Below, piece by piece: positions 38,280-46,744 of a stretch of DNA of 64,000 nucleotides. This DNA is from an uncultured bacterium (GTDB lineage: Bacteria > Chloroflexota > Anaerolineae > J036 > Brachytrichaceae), in NCBI GenBank assembly GCA_903873965.1, contig CAIQQO010000172.1:1-64000 (forward strand), given 5' to 3'. The notes under the pieces were generated by a model, which was given only the letters and a program-made list of their open reading frames with translations, was not told the DNA's origin and did not search any database. Each line of letters starts with the position of its first letter. The stretch's first letter is position 1. The translations under genes and the position numbers were made by a program.

Positions 38280-38324
38280 AAAACACCTGTAGAAGCGATA
38301 CATTCGAGTCCGCAGGTGTTTTAT
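38280..38324. terminator. Bidirectional terminator between convergent genes
   Basis: AAAACACCTG (38280-38289) pairs with CAGGTGTTTT (38313-38322) with an inner CGA/TCG stem. The A-run and T-run flank both sides, so it works for the membrane-protein gene (+) and the GH172-like gene (-). Confidence 0.8.
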
Positions 38325-38410
38325 TATCGGGTGAATCGCGTTCTTAAGGCACCACCGGCCGAACGCAAACGCACACACCGGATTGTTTACCCTATTGTTA
38401 CCGCCAATGC

Positions 38411-39466
38411 TTATCTAGGTAATCTATCATTGCGACCTGGCATCTGGGGAAATGCTGCGTGCGGCTCCTGCTGGTACCAATAGCCTACAGACGCGAGTTC
38501 ATCCGTCAGAGGTTGGAACTTGCCATCCGGCCACCAGCCCAATGCCTGCATAGTCACTTTTAAGTCCTGGTGGAAGCGGATGGGATCCATGATATGCCAC
38601 CGATAAAGCCCATGCTTGGGGACACGTTCGCCTTCTTTTTGCCACAAAGGATATCCAGTGTAAGGGCCTGTAAATGTCTCGCCAAATCCCCATGCGCCGC
38701 AGAAATAATCCTCGGTGCCAGTGCCGCAGATCGTAGGGGCATCGGCATCGCCATCCATAAAGAACTTGATCTCACCCTCACCCCACCAACCATCCGACAT
38801 CTGTACCCACGCCAGGTATGTGCCGACATACTGCCCATTGCCTTGGAGACCATCGAGAATGACGTGTTCAGGATAATCACGTCGAGTTGTGCTGATACGC
38901 CACTGAGCGTGGAAAGTGCCGAGGTCGAGGGGCAACTGACCCAGAGCGTAAGTGATCTGGTAGAAGAAGCCAGTGATGGGTTCATGACACTGACTTTCGA
39001 TGGTGATGCGAGCTGACTTGTAAAACGGCATTGGCCAGTAACAATTGAAACCACCACTTGCGTTGACGGTTACGGCCAATGAGGCAATTTTGGTACGCAG
39101 GCCATGACCACATGCAAAAAAATCACCGAGTGGAACTTCAACAGAGGGCGTCGCTTCACCATCCCAGAATATCCGCAGGATGCAGTCGCGGTATGCCTTC
39201 GGTTCCACCGTGATCCAGATGTGCTGAATCATGCCCTGTCCGCCAATATCTGCCAGCGTCGTTATGGATCCTGGTTCCAGCGTGATACATGGGCGTACCT
39301 TCCAGCCTTTTCCCAGTTCTCGTGCCGGATCGCGTGGACCTTCTGGAGAAGCCAGTGCGCCACCTGCGCGCCGACCATCCGGATTCTCAGCGCTGATCGA
39401 GCGTGTCTCAAAGTCTCCTAGAACGGGCAATCCGCCCAGTCCAAACTGACCAATATTTTGTAGCAT
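38411..39466 (-). CDS. DUF2961/GH172-like protein
   Basis: A 351-residue beta-jelly-roll protein of the DUF2961 family, which includes GH172 difructose-dianhydride synthases and D-arabinofuranosidases. GMIQHIWITVEP, the tripartite strands and ICGTGTEDYFCGAWGF with its conserved Glu-Asp pair are seen, and the following GPYTGYPLW/GERVPKHGLYRWHIMDP block completes the site. No signal peptide is visible. The gene lies between an SDR and a small membrane protein. The substrate might be a furanoside (arabinose, apiose or fructose). Confidence 0.87.
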   Translation of the reverse strand: MLQNIGQFGLGGLPVLGDFETRSISAENPDGRRAGGALASPEGPRDPARELGKGWKVRPCITLEPGSITTLADIGGQGMIQHIWITVEPKAYRDCILRIFWDGEATPSVEVPLGDFFACGHGLRTKIASLAVTVNASGGFNCYWPMPFYKSARITIESQCHEPITGFFYQITYALGQLPLDLGTFHAQWRISTTRRDYPEHVILDGLQGNGQYVGTYLAWVQMSDGWWGEGEIKFFMDGDADAPTICGTGTEDYFCGAWGFGETFTGPYTGYPLWQKEGERVPKHGLYRWHIMDPIRFHQDLKVTMQALGWWPDGKFQPLTDELASVGYWYQQEPHAAFPQMPGRNDRLPR

Positions 39467-39614
39467 AGTTGTTCTATCTCCCTGCGAGAAACACCGTAAT
39501 GCACCATGAGTACTTTACATACTTCATAGTAACAAGATGATCCAAAGTGCGCAAATCGATACCTTTACCAAGGGTAAACCAAAGCGCTACGGTATCAACG
39601 AAGTAGCAGTTTGC

Positions 39615-40370
39615 TCAAAAACCAATGCTGATCCCTCCATCGACCGGCAAGACCACACCGGTAACGAAATTCGCAGCAGGTGAACAGAGAAAAACGGCAG
39701 CGCCCCCGATATCTTCCGGCATTCCGATACGACCCATAGGCGTCCGATTCAGGATACGCTCTTTGCGTTTCGGGTCGCCCGCAAACGAAGCCTGAACCAG
39801 GGCACTGTCCAACCAGCCGGGAGCTATCGCATTAACGCGTACACCGTACGGAGAGTATTCCACGGCTAGATGGCGGGTCAGGCCGAGTAGCGCCGATTTC
39901 GCTGCGCCATAGGCACTCACGCCCGGTATGCCGAACAAGGACGTCATCGATACAATCATGATGATCGATCCCTGCCCGCGCGCCATCATCCGTTTACCGC
40001 ACTCACGGGAGAGTGCATAACCACCGAACAAGTGCGTCGTCATCATCGCGGCGAGATCTGCATCACTGGTATCAATCGCTTTCTGCTTTTTGTTGAATCC
40101 GGCGTTATTAATCAAGATATCCAGTGGGCCGTGCTGAAACTCAATGGTTTCGATTAAAGCCGGGATCGATGGCAAATCTGTGACATCATGCTGAATGTAC
40201 GATGCTGCTGAACCGATTTCGGCGCACGCCTGCTTCAGTGGCTCTTCGCGTCGTCCTGTAATTACCACCCGTGCTCCGGCCTCTACGAGTGCCTTGCACA
40301 TAGCAAGACCCAAACCGGTCCCACCGCCCGTCACTAGAGCAAGCTGATTGGTTAATTGGAAATTTGGCAT
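39615..40370 (-). CDS. Short-chain dehydrogenase/reductase
   Basis: A ~251-residue classical SDR. The cofactor motif ALVTGGGTGLGLAMC, NNAGFNKK, catalytic Ser in IMIVSMTS and YGAAK (Tyr/Lys pair) and the MPEDIGGAAVFLCSPAAN tail are all present. A basic residue after beta2 (TGRREE) hints at NADP(H). I start at ATG 40370 since the upstream 15 residues look spurious. It could reduce or oxidise a sugar acid or 2-keto-3-deoxy acid in the catabolic module. Confidence 0.9.
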   Translation of the reverse strand: MPNFQLTNQLALVTGGGTGLGLAMCKALVEAGARVVITGRREEPLKQACAEIGSAASYIQHDVTDLPSIPALIETIEFQHGPLDILINNAGFNKKQKAIDTSDADLAAMMTTHLFGGYALSRECGKRMMARGQGSIIMIVSMTSLFGIPGVSAYGAAKSALLGLTRHLAVEYSPYGVRVNAIAPGWLDSALVQASFAGDPKRKERILNRTPMGRIGMPEDIGGAAVFLCSPAANFVTGVVLPVDGGISIGF

Positions 40371-40503
40371 TTTATGAAAGGGGATTGGAGATTGGTGCTC
40401 TGTTGAGTTGAGCACATATCTGAATGAAAAACCGTAAGCTGTGACATACTGAACACATAGATTGATGGTTTGATGATAATGTCATTTGCAAAACAGGAGA
40501 TAC

Positions 40504-41748
40504 ATGAGTAGCACAATGATTCTCGATGATGATCGATTCCCGATTATGGGATGGGCTGGACCTTCCGGCGACATGATACGTCCCGATGTCATGCTTGGTA
40601 TGTCGGCAGCAGGATTTACAGTGAGTCATTCATGGGTAACTGGTGATGCTGCCGAGGTGATCAAAGCACTTGATATCGCGGCAGCGGCTAATATCAAGTT
40701 ATTGCTTGTTCACCCGCTCTGGCATGTTGGGGACGACTACAAGCTCGATGATGAGCGAAAAGCTCAAGTGCAGTCGATTATCGAAAGCATTCGCGAGCAT
40801 CCCGGACTGTATGGATATCATCTTCGCGACGAGCCGCGGTTCGAAATGCTGCCGTTGCTTGCGGAAATGTACGCGTTTGTGCAATCGCTCGATGCTTATC
40901 ATGCTATTTACATCAACCACTTCCCGCCGATCGAAGGCTGGGGAGCGCCGACGGCTGAGGCGTTTTGGCGTCGGTATATCGAAATCACTGCCCCACAGTT
41001 TCTCAGTTACGATCATTATGTTATAACAGTGGCAACAGCCGCGGAACTGAAGGCTCAAGAAGGAATGCCCAACGTCTTCCCTTCTGAAAAAATTATTGTC
41101 AAACCAGATTATTTTGATTGCCTTGAGCTGTTACGCAATCTGTCGCTTGCCCACAAAATACCATTTTGGGCATTCACATGCTCAGTGCGCCATGGGCCAT
41201 ACCCACCACCCACCGAAGGACACATACGCTTCCAGTTGATGAACAATATAGCCTATGGTGCACTTGGCCTGCAATACTTCACCTACGCACACGACTCGGC
41301 TATGGTGCGTCCAGACGGCAGCACAACGGCGACATGGGAGATCGCACGGCGCGTCAACGCTGACATACACAAACTAGGCCCTGTGCTGCGAAAATTACAC
41401 AATATTGGCACATTCCGGACTGGCCCTTTGTGGAGTGGTACCCGACACTTGCACCGCAGCCACTTGGCTGCACTGGTTCAGTGCGAAGGTGATCCAGTAA
41501 CCATCGGCTTCTTTCAAGATGCCGAAGATAGGCTTTATCTCATGGTGGTCAATGGTGATCCAACTGCGTGGTCGCGCATCACTCTGAAAGTAAACGTAAG
41601 TAAAGACAAGCTGTACTTCTTCGATTATGGTGATGCAGTCTTCCGTGAGCTTTGGCCACCAGATGCACATAACCAGATGGTTGCCCTTGCCCCGGGAGAA
41701 GGTCGGCTATTTAAGGTGGGCGGTGAAGGTCAAGGACAGAACTTTTAA
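40504..41748 (+). CDS. TIM-barrel glycoside-hydrolase-like protein (GH42/GH5-related)
   Basis: About 414 residues. After a short N-terminal lead, a barrel-like region has FPIMGWAGPSGDM, YGYHLRDEPRFEMLPLL (a DE/EP pair like the clan-A acid/base) and YINHFPPIEGWG. The latter half contains PFWAFTCSVRHGPY, an aromatic cluster like the sugar platform, and a small C-terminal beta domain. I start at ATG 40504: AGGAG precedes it at five bases. The family is unconfirmed; a beta-galactosidase-like hydrolase is my best guess. Confidence 0.65.
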   Translation: MSSTMILDDDRFPIMGWAGPSGDMIRPDVMLGMSAAGFTVSHSWVTGDAAEVIKALDIAAAANIKLLLVHPLWHVGDDYKLDDERKAQVQSIIESIREHPGLYGYHLRDEPRFEMLPLLAEMYAFVQSLDAYHAIYINHFPPIEGWGAPTAEAFWRRYIEITAPQFLSYDHYVITVATAAELKAQEGMPNVFPSEKIIVKPDYFDCLELLRNLSLAHKIPFWAFTCSVRHGPYPPPTEGHIRFQLMNNIAYGALGLQYFTYAHDSAMVRPDGSTTATWEIARRVNADIHKLGPVLRKLHNIGTFRTGPLWSGTRHLHRSHLAALVQCEGDPVTIGFFQDAEDRLYLMVVNGDPTAWSRITLKVNVSKDKLYFFDYGDAVFRELWPPDAHNQMVALAPGEGRLFKVGGEGQGQNF

Positions 41749-41811
41749 CGCAGACTATCGCAGTTATCACAAACATACTGTGAAAAAAAGCGGCATATTT
41801 GCGATATTTTG

Positions 41812-41844
41812 GAGCGCTGAGCGTAAGTTCAGCGCTCTTCTTTT
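41812..41844 (+). terminator. Intrinsic terminator after the TIM-barrel gene
   Basis: GAGCGCTGA (41812-41820) and TCAGCGCTC (41829-41837) form a 9-bp perfect stem with an 8-base loop, followed by TTCTTTT. It insulates the ATP-grasp operon from upstream transcription. Confidence 0.88.
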
Positions 41845-41890
41845 AACATTCTTAACGTTAAACTTTAAGCTCACTTCATGCGCTGAATTC

Positions 41891-41918
41891 TTGACAATAA
41901 CAGGGCATACCATAAAAT
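41891..41918 (+). promoter_or_regulatory. Sigma70 promoter of the ATP-grasp operon
   Basis: TTGACA (41891-41896) and TAAAAT (41913-41918) with a 16-base spacer. It lies 64 bases upstream of the first ATP-grasp start and just after the preceding terminator. Confidence 0.75.
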
Positions 41919-41981
41919 CGAAAGCGGATAAAAACTTCTGAAACAGCCCTCGAATGAGCTATGGGAGTGTAAGCGTTAGTC

Positions 41982-43127
41982 ATGTCTGGGATTACGACAA
42001 AGAGCATCATCACAACGAATTCGCACGCCTCGGAGGAATCCACTGGGCAATCGTTGTCGTCAGAAATAGAGGAGCCTCCGCTGAACTGGCCCGGAGATGG
42101 TACCAGGCTGCATATTGCACTTCTGGTCAACCTTGCCCGCCATGCCCCACCCGTTCATAGCAACGCCCCGTCTGATATTCTGGCAGAACTCGATCAGGAC
42201 AACAATGTTAATTCCTATGCCAATGCTATGCGTGCGCGCGGTCATGAAGTGCTCATTTGCGAAGGCAACGCGCATTTGGCGGCTTGGCTAGAACAGGTAA
42301 AGCCTGATATCTGCTTCAATACCTGTGAAGGATTTGGCGGCGATAGCCGTGAAGCACAAGTCCCGGCCATGCTGGAAATGCTTGGAATTCCGTATACCGG
42401 ACCCACGCCCCTGGCTGCAGCTATCACACACGACAAACCGACAACTCAACGCATTCTGGCTTCATACGGTTTACCCGTACCGCACTACCAGGTATTTAAT
42501 GCATCCGATCTGGTTATGCAACCCTTTAGTGAGGTTTTGCGCCCGCACATGGTATACCCGCTCTTTGTCAAGCCGGCGCATGAGGGCACTGGAATCGGAA
42601 TCCATAATGACAGCATTGCCCGGAATGAGGCTCAGTTGCGCAGCAAAGTGGCACAGATCATTGAGGATTACCGGCAGCCTGCGATGGTTGAGATGTACAT
42701 CGAGGGCAAAGATATTACCTGCGGATTAACTGGCAATGGTCTTGATGTTCACTTCTATCCCATCACCGAGGTCGATTTCTCAGGATATCCAACTGAACTG
42801 GAGCCCATCTATGGAGTTGAGCAAAAGGTTGACTTTGACACCTATTACCGCAACAAGTGCCCAGCACCGCTCAGTGATGCCCTTTTTAATGAGATTCGCC
42901 GACTGACGCATGAGGTCTTTCTGGTAACCGGTTGCCGTGACTTTGCGCGTGTCGATTTCCGAGTAACGGATCAGGGCCAACCGTACATACTTGAGATAAA
43001 CGGACTGCCGGGAATCACGCCCAATAGTGATTTGACCTTGATGGCACAGGCAGAAAACCTGACGCATGCCGATCTTGTCTGCAACGTACTCGATGCCGCT
43101 TTGAAAAGGTACGGGATCAAGAAATAA
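41982..43127 (+). CDS. ATP-grasp carboxylate-amine ligase 1 (D-Ala-D-Ala ligase-like)
   Basis: A 381-residue ATP-grasp enzyme. After an unusual Ser/Thr-rich 42-residue lead, the N-lobe shows FNTCEG (~112-117) and GIPYTG (~135-140). The ATP loop is KPAHEGTGIGI (~197-207), EMYIEGKDITC follows, and metal ligands are in CRDFARVDFR (~318-327) and ILEINGLPGITPNSD (~336-350). Family members form an amide from a carboxylate and an amine via acyl phosphate. The loop is nearer the Ddl canon than in the other two operon ligases. No RBS is clear before the ATG; GGGAG lies 15 bases away. Its substrates are unknown. Confidence 0.9.
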   Translation: MSGITTKSIITTNSHASEESTGQSLSSEIEEPPLNWPGDGTRLHIALLVNLARHAPPVHSNAPSDILAELDQDNNVNSYANAMRARGHEVLICEGNAHLAAWLEQVKPDICFNTCEGFGGDSREAQVPAMLEMLGIPYTGPTPLAAAITHDKPTTQRILASYGLPVPHYQVFNASDLVMQPFSEVLRPHMVYPLFVKPAHEGTGIGIHNDSIARNEAQLRSKVAQIIEDYRQPAMVEMYIEGKDITCGLTGNGLDVHFYPITEVDFSGYPTELEPIYGVEQKVDFDTYYRNKCPAPLSDALFNEIRRLTHEVFLVTGCRDFARVDFRVTDQGQPYILEINGLPGITPNSDLTLMAQAENLTHADLVCNVLDAALKRYGIKK

Positions 43128-43138
43128 GGATTTCGTTC

Positions 43139-44224
43139 ATGAACAAGCCACCTGTACTGCTACTCTACGGACTGGATGAAGCAAGTCAACCTTACGAGGT
43201 TGAGGCGACTAATCTCCTCATTGAGGTTGTTGAAAATAGCCTTGCTTCGCGCAACTGGCGTGTCGACACGGTACGACTGGTTCATGATCTCGTTTCGCCT
43301 CTGCGTGGGTATGATCCGCATGAGTGGATCGTATTGAATCTATGTGAAGGCGGACCGGCTCAAGACTTCTATTATGCCCGTGTTGCCCTGTTGCTTGACT
43401 CACTCGGTTTCACCTACACGGGCTCTGATTGCCGAACACTGGATCAAACGCAGTTTAAGGCACAAATGAAGCAATTGCTGGCCGACAAGGCCGTGCCAAC
43501 GCCCGCATGGGCCATTTACGAGGACGCTGCAGACATTGACTTTGGCATCTATCCGGCAATCGTTAAACCCGCATCTGAGCATTGCTCACTTGGCATTACA
43601 CGCAAGTCTGTGGTAATGAATCTAGATGAAGCCCGCAAGCAAGTGGCTGCGCTTCGGCGCGAATTCAACGGTCCCGCCTTGCTGGAGGAATTCCTTGACA
43701 GCGCTGAATACAACGTGTCTGTTTGGGGAAGTGACGCAATACATTCCGACCATGGCATATCGGTACTCGGCATTTCGACGATGACCTATGATGCTTTCCC
43801 GGATATACACGATCGGTTATGCACGTTCGAGGCAAAGTGGGATCCTGCATCTGCGGCCTATCAACGCATCCCGGCCATATGTCCGGCGCCGGTGTCGGCA
43901 GAATTGAAGGTACAAATCGAACGTACCGCCATAGCGGCATATCTTGCAACCGGTTGCCGCGACTATGGACGCGTAGACTTACGTTTGCGCGGGACACAGC
44001 CCATGGTGCTCGATGTCAATTCGAACTGCGACGTCAGCCCAGGAAGCGGCTTCGCCAATGCAGCCACGGCTTCAGGCCTGGAGTACGCCGATATGCTGGA
44101 GCGGATTGTACAGTTCGCCATACAACGCCGCGAACGTGTAGAAGTACGCACTACAAATGATCATGCGCAACGCAAACAAGAACAGCGTTTCCATGTGCCA
44201 TCGCCTGCACCAGCCGGAGCATAA
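43139..44224 (+). CDS. ATP-grasp carboxylate-amine ligase 2
   Basis: A 361-residue ATP-grasp ligase. LNLCEG (~66-71) and FTYTGSD belong to the N-lobe; the ATP loop reads KPASEHCSLGI (~143-153), different from the Gly-rich canonical one. LEEFLDSAEYNVSVWG, CRDYGRVDLR (~273-282) and VLDVNSNCDVSPGSG (~290-304) carry the metal-site Asp and Asn. The 40-residue C-terminus is charged and repeat-poor. It starts 11 bases after ligase 1 and shares the HCS loop with ligase 3, so these two are closer paralogues. The amide bond made and its substrates are unknown. Confidence 0.9.
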   Translation: MNKPPVLLLYGLDEASQPYEVEATNLLIEVVENSLASRNWRVDTVRLVHDLVSPLRGYDPHEWIVLNLCEGGPAQDFYYARVALLLDSLGFTYTGSDCRTLDQTQFKAQMKQLLADKAVPTPAWAIYEDAADIDFGIYPAIVKPASEHCSLGITRKSVVMNLDEARKQVAALRREFNGPALLEEFLDSAEYNVSVWGSDAIHSDHGISVLGISTMTYDAFPDIHDRLCTFEAKWDPASAAYQRIPAICPAPVSAELKVQIERTAIAAYLATGCRDYGRVDLRLRGTQPMVLDVNSNCDVSPGSGFANAATASGLEYADMLERIVQFAIQRRERVEVRTTNDHAQRKQEQRFHVPSPAPAGA

Positions 44225-44226
44225 GC

Positions 44227-44763
44227 GTGCAAGAGACACTTCCCGTGCCCGCAGAGACAGCAATTCCAAATTCACACACTTTGTGCATTGTGCCAAGTAG
44301 TTGGGCAGACCGGCAGGATATCTACAACATACTCATGCATTCCGGGATTTTCAATCAGTCGGATGCTGACTGCGTTGATGGGATGTTTGGTGAAGCATTC
44401 AATAAGGTTAGCGATGATAACTATCGCTTCATTTCGTGCCGTGAGGGTGACCATCTACTTGGTTTTGCATGTTTTGGACGTGAATCACTGACACATGGCA
44501 CATGGGATTTGTTCTGGGTCTGCGTAGCCGCCGATGCAAGGCGGAAAGGCGCTGGACGCGCCTTATTGGCCGAAGTTCAGCGTCAGGCTGCCCATAAGTC
44601 GGTGCGTCTGATCGTGATTTATACGTCTTCGACGGATCGCTATGCGCCTGCGCGAAACCTGTACGAGTCGATGGGTTTCATATGCACAGCCAAGGTTCCT
44701 GATTATTACGCCGAGAAAGATCATCTTTTGATCTATACACAACGAATTGCGAGGAAGGAGTAA
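44227..44763 (+). CDS. GNAT acetyltransferase within the ATP-grasp operon
   Basis: A 178-residue GNAT inserted between ligases 2 and 3. The core strand WDLFWVCVAADARRKGAGRALL contains the acetyl-CoA pyrophosphate loop RRKGAG, and ARNLYESMGFICTAKVPDYY is the usual C-terminal block. A GTG at 44227 is the start and follows the ligase 2 stop by two bases. It probably acylates an amine of the ligation product or of a building block. Its C-terminal codons abut the ligase 3 RBS. Confidence 0.88.
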   Translation: MQETLPVPAETAIPNSHTLCIVPSSWADRQDIYNILMHSGIFNQSDADCVDGMFGEAFNKVSDDNYRFISCREGDHLLGFACFGRESLTHGTWDLFWVCVAADARRKGAGRALLAEVQRQAAHKSVRLIVIYTSSTDRYAPARNLYESMGFICTAKVPDYYAEKDHLLIYTQRIARKE

Positions 44764-44766
44764 TTG

Positions 44767-45843
44767 ATGCAAGTATTAAAGAATCGTCATAGAGCACCCA
44801 TATTGCTGCTCTATAACTATTACAAATCATGGACGCCGGGCGAAATTGAAGATGGCAAGAAGCACACCGCTTTTATGGTTAACGGCCTCGAATCACTGGG
44901 GTATACCGTTCGCGTAGTTGACTTCTGGAAGGATGTTCGCCCTGCACTTCATGGTTTCGATCCAACACAATGGATCGTCTTTAACTGGTGCGAAGGCATT
45001 GAAGGCGAAGTCGGCGGCGATGCACGCATCTGCCGTGACCTTGACCAAATGGGCTTCACCTATACTGGCAACTCGCCGACAACATTACGGTTGTCAGTTG
45101 AAAAAGGTCGCGCCAAGAAAGTGCTTGAACGTTGGAGCATACCGACGCCTGCCGGACGTGAATTCAACGCCGCATCCGAACTTACAACGTGGGATAAATT
45201 CCCCGCGATCGTAAAACCTGTCAGCCAGCATTGCTCAATGGGTGTTACGCGCGACGCTGTTGTGCATAACATCGACGCACTGCGAGCACGCATCGCGTAC
45301 ATCGTGGATACATTCCACGAAGCGGCTCTGGTCGAACAGTTTGTTGCGGGACGCGAGATCAATGTCGGTGTGTGGGGCAATGGACGCCCACGCGTATTGC
45401 CGTTGCGCGAGATTGATTTCTCCATGATTGAAAATCCAATGCATCAACTCGTGACGTGGGATAGCAAATGGTCTCCTGAAAGCGTCGAATGGCACTCCAT
45501 GCCCGTGATCACAGAAGTAAAGACATCAGCCATGATGCGATCGAAGATCGAAGATATTGTCCTGCGCACCTACCGCGTGTTTGAGTGTCGTGACTATGCT
45601 CGCGTCGATCTGCGCATCGATGCCAACGAGCAACCCTACGTCGTTGATGTTAATCCCAATCCCGATATCACTTTCGATGGCGGGTTTATGGGCGCATGCA
45701 AAGCTGCAGGATACGCGTACGGTGAAGCAGTCAGCAACATCGTGCAGATGGCTGTCACGCGCCGCAACCGCCGCCAAGCCTTGTTCAACACACTGCAGCA
45801 ACGCCGACAATTGAGCATGGCACTATCTGCTCAACAAGCGTAG
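44767..45843 (+). CDS. ATP-grasp carboxylate-amine ligase 3
   Basis: A 358-residue ATP-grasp ligase. FNWCEG (~72-77), FTYTGNS and the ATP loop KPVSQHCSMGV (~150-160) are followed by EQFVAGREINVGVWG. Metal ligands are in CRDYARVDLR (~274-283) and VVDVNPNPDITFDGGF (~292-307). AAGGAG six bases before ATG 44767 defines the start (an in-frame TTG one codon earlier is not needed). The C-terminus (residues 330-358) is a basic, Gln-rich helix. It is the last gene before the terminator at 45874. Compared with ligase 2 the two ends differ most, suggesting different substrates. Confidence 0.9.
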   Translation: MQVLKNRHRAPILLLYNYYKSWTPGEIEDGKKHTAFMVNGLESLGYTVRVVDFWKDVRPALHGFDPTQWIVFNWCEGIEGEVGGDARICRDLDQMGFTYTGNSPTTLRLSVEKGRAKKVLERWSIPTPAGREFNAASELTTWDKFPAIVKPVSQHCSMGVTRDAVVHNIDALRARIAYIVDTFHEAALVEQFVAGREINVGVWGNGRPRVLPLREIDFSMIENPMHQLVTWDSKWSPESVEWHSMPVITEVKTSAMMRSKIEDIVLRTYRVFECRDYARVDLRIDANEQPYVVDVNPNPDITFDGGFMGACKAAGYAYGEAVSNIVQMAVTRRNRRQALFNTLQQRRQLSMALSAQQA

Positions 45844-45873
45844 CTGTTTCGATTCTTTCCTCGCACACTATGA

Positions 45874-45902
45874 CGCCAGTTCACCTGGCGCCATTTCTTT
45901 TT
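45874..45902 (+). terminator. Intrinsic terminator of the ATP-grasp operon
   Basis: CGCCAG/CTGGCG (45874-45879, 45885-45890) with a TTCAC loop, followed after CCA by TTTCTTTTT. It lies between ligase 3 and the convergent Lrp gene. Confidence 0.85.
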
Positions 45903-45924
45903 CCAGCATTGGACCAGCTACTTT

Positions 45925-46437
45925 TTATTCCGAGCTTTTTGCCGGTGGATCGAGTGGTTCTGTCGGACCATGCTCAATGGTTCTTCTCGTTACTGCCGAT
46001 GACAGAACGAGTGTCGTTGTAGTTTCTCCAAAAGGCTGTAACTGATCAATCAGTGCTTCAAGGTGCTGTATGGATGGCACCATGACCTTGACGTAGAAAG
46101 AGTCACTGCCAGTAATGCGGTGGCACTCGATCACTTCATGCATGCGCTTCACTGAAGTGGCGCATTTCGAGAAGTTAATGCCTGTCGCAGCGATACGAAT
46201 AATTGCAAGCACTCCGTATCCGACTTTGGCCGGATCGATGCTTGCATGGTAACCCGAGATAACCCCGGATTCTTCAAGTTTGCGAATGCGCTCTGCAACC
46301 GCAGGAGCCGACAGTCCAACTAAGCGCCCGAGTTCACTAAATGAAATCCGAGCGTTCTCCTGGAGTGCGCGCAGGATTTGCCAGCCCGTCGCGTCGAGAC
46401 CATTTGTGGATTCAATAGTGAAAGGCATGTTTTCCAT
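45925..46437 (-). CDS. Lrp/AsnC family transcriptional regulator
   Basis: A 170-residue Lrp/AsnC protein. LDATGWQILRALQENARISF and LVGLSAPAVAERIRKLEESG form the HTH, with GVISGYHASIDPAKVGYG linking to the RAM ligand domain (HRITGSDSFYVKVMVPSIQHLE). Lrp-type regulators sense amino acids and are often next to the genes they control. The convergent ATP-grasp operon is thus a candidate target. A TATAAT-like box overlaps the first ATG at 46437, so the ATG three codons later (46428, preceded by GGAAAA) may be the true start. CCTT repeats at 46458-46478 could be its binding site. Confidence 0.9.
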   Translation of the reverse strand: MENMPFTIESTNGLDATGWQILRALQENARISFSELGRLVGLSAPAVAERIRKLEESGVISGYHASIDPAKVGYGVLAIIRIAATGINFSKCATSVKRMHEVIECHRITGSDSFYVKVMVPSIQHLEALIDQLQPFGETTTTLVLSSAVTRRTIEHGPTEPLDPPAKSSE

Positions 46438-46457
46438 TATATCTGTAGGCGAGATGG

Positions 46458-46478
46458 CCTTTATACCTTTAGTACCTT
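46458..46478. promoter_or_regulatory. CCTT direct-repeat cluster in a divergent promoter
   Basis: CCTT occurs at 46458, 46466 and 46475, spaced 8-9 bases, between the Lrp start and the small-peptide gene. A TATAAT (46503-46508) for the plus-strand gene lies close by. Autoregulatory Lrp-type proteins bind such phased AT-rich sites; no binding is shown. Confidence 0.4.
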
Positions 46479-46529
46479 ATTCCGAAGTCGCTGAGTAATC
46501 CTTATAATTACCGCATTCAGGAGAATGTT

Positions 46530-46694
46530 ATGAACCGGGATGTTCGAGACATGCAGGAATCAGATCAAACAGGTGTACTTTCAGCCACACTCAACTGGGA
46601 TTGGCACAATCCATTGAATGTGATCCCCTTGGGGACGTTGTGCGTGATTGTATTTGGGGCGGTGGTATTGATGTCCAGGTTGTTCAGCGCCTAA
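46530..46694 (+). CDS. Small single-TM membrane peptide, 54 residues
   Basis: A short frame missed by size cut-offs. ATG 46530 is preceded by AGGAG at six bases, and a TATAAT is about 22 bases upstream of that. The protein has a hydrophilic 32-residue start (MNRDVRDMQESDQTGVLSA...) and one TM-like stretch (LGTLCVIVFGAVVLMSRLF). A strong terminator follows. RBS, promoter-like box and terminator together make it a credible gene. I do not recognise the family. It might be a regulatory or membrane-associated partner of the adjacent Lrp gene or operon, which is speculation. Confidence 0.7.
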   Translation: MNRDVRDMQESDQTGVLSATLNWDWHNPLNVIPLGTLCVIVFGAVVLMSRLFSA

Positions 46695-46744
46695 TCCACT
46701 CAAACAGTTATCGCTTACGCACAGAACTGCTCTGCGCCAGAAAT

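Noticed and set aside
41982-45843. Three copies of the essential Ddl ligase
   Set aside because: Loop and C-terminal motifs differ from Ddl, no mur/ddl/fts neighbours are present, and a GNAT is embedded in the operon.
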